Of a DNA stretch of 20,539 nucleotides, positions 16,601 to 20,539 are shown in pieces (positions within the stretch are counted from its first letter, which is position 1; each line of letters begins with the position of its first letter). The notes beneath the pieces are model-generated. The model did no database searches. It was not told the origin of the DNA and saw nothing but the letters and a program-made list of their open reading frames with translations. Source of the DNA: Acanthamoeba lenticulata (taxonomy: Eukaryota > Discosea > Longamoebia > Acanthamoebidae); contig NAVB01001772.1 of NCBI GenBank assembly GCA_002179805.1, positions 1 to 20,539 on the forward strand. The letters are read 5' to 3'. The translations under genes and the position numbers were made by a program.

Positions 16601-19600
16601 CTCGGACTACCTCGAGCAGCTCCTTCGCATGCTCTGCGTTCCGCACGCCAACGACTTTGCACAAATCGTACAGCCCCTCCCCCCACTTCATCATCACCAC
16701 CATCATAGCCTTGTGTTTCTTGTTCGTTGACGATGATATCATCATCATGATGATCCAACAGGAGCATAAGGAGGCCTACAAGAAGTGCCTCGAGTTCGCT
16801 CAGCTGTGCCTCGAGAAGGGATACGACGTGCGTCCTCCTTTCTGTCTTCCCTGCTGCGCCACGATGGAGCGCATGTGACCGGCAGAGCAGAGAGCTCATC
16901 ACTCCCATGTGGCGGGCTTACACATCAATCAGGAGACCAAGGTGGACGAGTTCACGCGCGACAGCCACTTCAAGTACGTCATCGGGCAGAACGTCACCTT
17001 CCTCAAGCACGCGGCCTACCTGCTCGCGCTCGTGGGCGAGATCCGCCTCCGCCTGGTGATCCCTTCCCTTCCCTTCCCTTCCCCCGTGCGTGCGACTTCG
17101 GATGAACTGATTGGAGGGGGCCTGGTGGGTGCAGCAACATCTGAGCATGCTGGAGGCCACCAAGGAGGGCTACCTCTTCAAGCGCGGAGGCCGCAGGAAG
17201 GTCCTTTCGCGTCTCTCCTTTTTTCTTTGATTTTATTTTATTTCATTTCATTTCATTTCATTTCATTTTATTTTATTTTAAGATGGCTGATTTATTTCTA
17301 TTTCTGTTATGTATTACAGAACTGGAAGAAGCGCTACTTCTCCCTCAACGGCCTCTTCATCTTCTACTACATCAATCATCAGGTAACACTCCCCAATGCT
17401 TTCGATTGTGTTTAGCATTCTTCACATAATTGCATTTTAATCGGGAAAATGTGTGCAGCAAAGGAGCAAGAGGAAGGGCATCATCGTGCTGGAGGAGGCC
17501 TCCATCAGGCTGGGCTCCGTGCACGGGATGCTCTCCAAGCACGCCTTCGAGGTCGTCACCCCCAACCGTGTCTGGGTCCTCTGCTGCGACTCGGCCGAGG
17601 TTCGTGTCTCGCCCCCGCATGCGCACACGCGCGCGGGCATTGACTCGCCGCACACACGCTCACACACGCACAAACACACACATACACGCATGCGCACACA
17701 CGCGCGCAGGAAATGGACGCGTGGGTAGACGCCATCCAGAAGGTGAAGGACGTGCAGGCCAACAAGGTCCTCAAGAGCCAGCTCGAGGAGATCAAGAACG
17801 GCGTCGCCGCCTTTGCCGGCGTCTACGACACCTACAACCTCAAGTACCCCGACCCCCACCGCAAGTGGTACACATTCTCCCCCTCTCGTGCGCGCGTGTG
17901 TGCGGCGTGCGTGCGTGTGCGATGGACTTCTTACGCACCGCACACGCGCGCGTGTGTGCGCGCGCGAGCAGGATCCTGCAGTGGTGGTTCCCGCAGTGCC
18001 TCGAGGTGCTGGCCTTCTCCATCCTGGGCGAGAAGAACGAGGCCGCCGCCGCGATGGAGGGCACCGGCGGGCTGGCGTCGAGCCTCAGCTCCGGCGGCAG
18101 CGGCAGCAGCGGCCTGCGCGAGAAGCTGTCGGCCTCGACCTCGGGCGTGCTCGAGTCCAGCATCTCGCGCGAGAGCTCCAAGTCCTCATCCTCGCGGCTG
18201 TCGTCGTCCTCGTCGGCGGCATCGTCGCAGCGGACGTCGGGCCGGCGGGAGCGCAACTTCATCGACAAGCTCATCAACCAGTTCGTCGTCAACTCTGGCA
18301 CCGCCTTCTACCTCCTCACCGGCGGTACGTGCCCGCTTTGTCGTCTTCCTTTTTGCTGGCACCGGCCTGTTGAGCTCAATTTGTGCACGCCCGCGCGTGT
18401 CGTGCGGCAGATTACCTGTTCGAGGAGGACCTGATGCGCAGCGTCGACGGCGTGTTCCAGCCGAGCCTCACGATGGCCAATCACTACAAGCTCATCCAGG
18501 TGCTCAGTCCCGCCCCTCCCCCGGGCTTCAGGCCAAACACAGCGCGCTCACCGAGCCCGTGGCATGTGTGGAATGTGTGACACACGCAGTTCCAACACGA
18601 GAACTTGCAGCGCTTCCAGAATTTGAAGCAGGCGGCCCAAGAGTCGCTGCGCCCGAGCGTGGCACGCGGGCCGGCAGACCAGCAGAGCGTGAACGGCCTC
18701 ATGCAGGCCTACGCCTCCGTCAAGAGCGCCGACGCTCCGACCTCGGCCTATCCGCAGAACCGGGTGCGACGTTCCCCTGCAACCCCACTCATGCAACATT
18801 CACAGCATTAATGTTTCCAAATCAAAACAATGATGTTGTGGTTGTGGAACACGCGCAGAGGCCGACGATGATCCTGAACACGCTCACGCAGTGCCTGGAC
18901 CTGCAGGGCGTGCTCTACACGATCCTCAACGAGCTCTCCGACACGGTCCTCAACCAGCTCCTCTTCCTCAACAAGCACTCCATCCGCGAGATCTCCACCT
19001 CCCACATCTCCGACCTCCGTACATCCGCCACGGCCACAGAGGTTGCAATGTAATCACTCAACCTAACGCTCTATAATCCACCAATCACCAGCGTTTGACG
19101 GGGACAAGAACATGTCGGTCCGAACGGTGATGGCCGCGTGGCGCATGTCGACACGCTACCAGTTCGTGCCCTACCTCAGCGACCCCGAGGACTTCATCTT
19201 CTTCGACCTCCACCAGTGCGTTTTTCCTCTTTTTTTTGTCATTTTATTGTCCTTTACCAAACAAATACTTTTATTTTTGAAATAATTCTAAAATAATTTT
19301 GTTATTCCACGCGCAGCTTGCCGTCAGATCCGGCCAAGGCGCATAAGATGGTGCACGCGTCGGTCGGGCACATGCGTGTGGCCGACGACTTCCTGGTGTG
19401 CCTCGTGTGTTGCTCCGGCCTCCAGGCCCTCCAGCAGCCCATGGAGCGCCTCCTCGTCGCCCTCCACTGGCTCAAGATGCACTGGCCCGGTCCGCGCCCT
19501 CCTGCCCTCCTCCCCCGCCTTCCGCGACGCGAAAGCTGACACGACATTGGCGTCGTCATCGCCTTTGTCGACATCGTCGTGGTGGATGACATGAACGCAG

Positions 19601-20087
19601 GAGAGGAGAGGCAGGTGTGCGCGATGGACGAGCGCGATTCGTCGATGGCGGTGCGGCTGGCCTTCATCGTGCACGCCTTCCTGCGCGACGTGAAGGAGGC
19701 CCACGTCTCCATGCACAACTTTGACACCCACGACTACTGGACCGTGCGTGCCTCCCCCCACTGTACACGCGCACACGCATGTCGACAAATAACACACGCG
19801 GTGCAGGAGTTCTGCCGTCTGGCGACGGACGTGGTGGCGCACATCGCCGTCTCGGCGCGCCAGGGCATCAACAAGCAGTACCTCCAGGTCTGCCCCCTCC
19901 CCTCCCCATTTTTTCTCCTTTTTCCAGTTTTAATATTTAATAATTAATTTCTCTTCAATTTACGGTGCGCCACACGCAGGAGCCCCTGGATATGCTGATG
20001 GGGATGTGCACGGACGCCGTGCGGGAGCTGGTCCTCACCCTTTACGCCCCGACTCCCGTCCCGAGCTATCACCATCATCACCACTGA
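13629..20087 (+). CDS. PH-LRR-PH multidomain scaffold protein, 1314 residues, 30 exons
   Basis: Exons: 13629-13694, 13757-13810, 13887-13928, 14017-14069, 14137-14236, 14302-14328, 14419-14931, 15030-15230, 15301-15390, 15484-15585, 15737-15822, 15885-15929, 16019-16208, 16308-16445, 16494-16667, 16762-16827, 16891-17055, 17135-17200, 17320-17382, 17459-17599, 17710-17867, 17972-18324, 18411-18499, 18590-18763, 18859-19018, 19092-19215, 19317-19489, 19601-19743, 19807-19887, 19980-20087; sum 3945 nt, in frame throughout. PH1 is at 23-113 (EGFLFLRKQSGDWRKYWFVL, YYRKEK, final EWLKSLHR). A Pro/Ala/Ser-rich linker follows, then leucine-rich repeats at about 290-565 (SLNLSHNHIG, VLNLEDNRIG, DLNLANNKF), a helical segment, and PH2 at 714-809 (EGYLFKR, NWKKRYFSL, MDAWVDAIQK). 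A Ser-rich linker near 870-950 and about 370 unrecognised helical residues end in YHHHHH. PH domains bind phosphoinositides or proteins and LRRs bind proteins, so a membrane-cortex scaffold is likely. CARMIL also joins a PH-like module to LRRs, but I see no CARMIL capping-protein motif. Confidence 0.87.
17061..17085. repeat. (CCCTT)n tract, G-quadruplex-capable on the minus strand
   Basis: Five C-runs separated by TT lie just after the donor of intron 17. The minus strand reads as five G-runs of three or more with AA loops, a textbook intramolecular G4 pattern; the plus strand could form an i-motif. Folding in the cell is inference. Confidence 0.8.
17231..17280 (+). repeat. Compound pentanucleotide microsatellite in intron 18
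   Basis: Exactly ten pentamers: (TTTTA)2(TTTCA)5(TTTTA)3, between the donor at 17201 and the acceptor ending at 17319. The pyrimidine-rich run may also act as part of the splicing signal. Confidence 0.95.
17640..17708 (+). repeat. CA-rich alternating purine-pyrimidine tract in intron 20
   Basis: Imperfect CACACG/CACACA repeats run to the acceptor of intron 20. Alternating purine-pyrimidine DNA with many CG steps favours Z-DNA. Its last 16 bases (17693-17708) are the exact reverse complement of 17889-17904 in the next intron. Confidence 0.85.
17889..17956 (+). repeat. GT/CG-rich tract and 16-base palindrome in intron 21
   Basis: 17889-17904 (TGCGCGCGTGTGTGCG) is complementary to the 3' end of intron 20. 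17941-17956 (CACACGCGCGCGTGTG) is a perfect palindrome that could extrude as a hairpin near the acceptor at 17971. Confidence 0.85.
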
Positions 20088-20182
20088 GCCGCTCCCTGTC
20101 CAAGGCGGGCACAACAACAACAAAAAAAAACGACAACCGAATAAGCAACAAGTTTTTGTATTTTAAAATGTCTTGATCGTTA

Positions 20183-20506
20183 TTACTCGTCCGTCTTCTC
20201 TTGTTGTTGTGGCTGCTCGCCTGCTGTTGTCGTTGTCGTAGTCGTTGTCGTGGAGGTGGAGGCGGCGTCCTTGTTCTCTTCACCACTGCTGCCCGTGGTC
20301 GTCTTCTGCTGGCTGTTGTTGGTGCCTTCGGCCTGTTCCGCCTTCGCCTTCTCGCCATCGGCCTTGGGCTGGATCTTGGCCTTCTTGGCCTTTTGCTTCT
20401 CCTTCTGCTTCAGCTTCTCCCGCTTTCGGCGGTTCTTCTCGGTTCGCTCTGCGGCCTTCTTCAGGTTCTCCTCCCGTCTTCGTTGGAACTCTTCCTCCTG
20501 CTCTCT
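20183..20506 (-). CDS. PRKRIP1-like (DUF1168) protein, C-terminal exon only
   Basis: The exon gives 107 residues plus TAA and is partial at its 5' side. It opens with REQEEEFQRRREENLKKAA, then a Lys/Arg-rich helix (RTEKNRRKREKLKQKEKQK), closely following the C-terminal half of human PRKRIP1 (a core of the form EEFQ.R.E.N...AAE..TAK..KKR.KLK). In the known structures PRKRIP1 is a long helix bound in the spliceosome. The tail differs: Ala/Gly/Ser-rich, then a run of ten Thr with one Ser, then a Gln-rich acidic end. I placed the exon start at 20506 after an AGCAG acceptor, because the same frame has a stop at 20534-20536; the rest of the gene is outside the window. It converges with the PH-LRR-PH gene, the stops being 95 bp apart. 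Confidence 0.72.
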   Translation of the reverse strand, partial: REQEEEFQRRREENLKKAAERTEKNRRKREKLKQKEKQKAKKAKIQPKADGEKAKAEQAEGTNNSQQKTTTGSSGEENKDAASTSTTTTTTTTTAGEQPQQQEKTDE

Positions 20507-20539
20507 CTGCTCTCGCCCCACAACGCGTTGGTGTTAATT

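Noticed and set aside
16886..16890. An earlier acceptor for exon 17 at 16885
   Set aside because: Using it adds five bases and breaks the frame into NQETKVDEFTRD; the acceptor ending at 16890 keeps phase.

Overview
This looks like nuclear DNA from a free-living amoeba, most likely Acanthamoeba. The reasons are: GC-rich exons broken by many short AT-rich or CA/GT-rich introns; tightly packed genes on both strands; a Ser/Thr/Pro-rich surface protein; and F-box/ankyrin-type genes of the kind shared by Acanthamoeba and its giant viruses. I see no bacterial operon, tRNA, rRNA, CRISPR array or transposon. The species is inference.

Layout. 54-1838 (+): 3' part of a glycerol kinase gene, seven exons seen. 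1916-2864 (-): small P-loop polynucleotide-kinase-like gene, convergent with it. 3127-7110 (+): intronless gene for a 1327-residue secreted or surface type I membrane protein with a huge Ser/Thr/Pro stalk. 7334-8920 (+): intronless type II membrane glycosyltransferase. 9034-10542 and 10607-11917 (+): tandem intronless F-box plus Trp-rich ankyrin-like repeat paralogues, with an in-frame relic after the second stop. 12125-13469 (-): seven-exon mitochondrial carrier related to phosphate carriers. 13629-20087 (+): 30-exon gene for a 1314-residue PH-LRR-PH scaffold. 20183-20506 (-): last exon of a PRKRIP1-like splicing-associated protein. No gene-free stretch exceeds about 300 bases.

I rebuilt the exons by hand from splice sites, reading-frame phase and protein-family continuity. 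All the spliced totals are multiples of three (the 13629-20087 gene gives 3945 nt in 30 exons), which supports the models. The junctions themselves gave the most unexpected signal: 38 of 45 inferred donor sites carry C at intron position +4 (GTRCGT-like), not the A seen in the usual GTRAGT.

The window is also strongly partitioned. Its flanks are intron-rich housekeeping and signalling genes. The central 8.8 kb (3127-11917) holds four consecutive intronless genes of cell-surface, glycosylation or giant-virus-like type, including a recent 1.57-kb tandem duplication with near-identical patches. The genes do not form an obvious single pathway.
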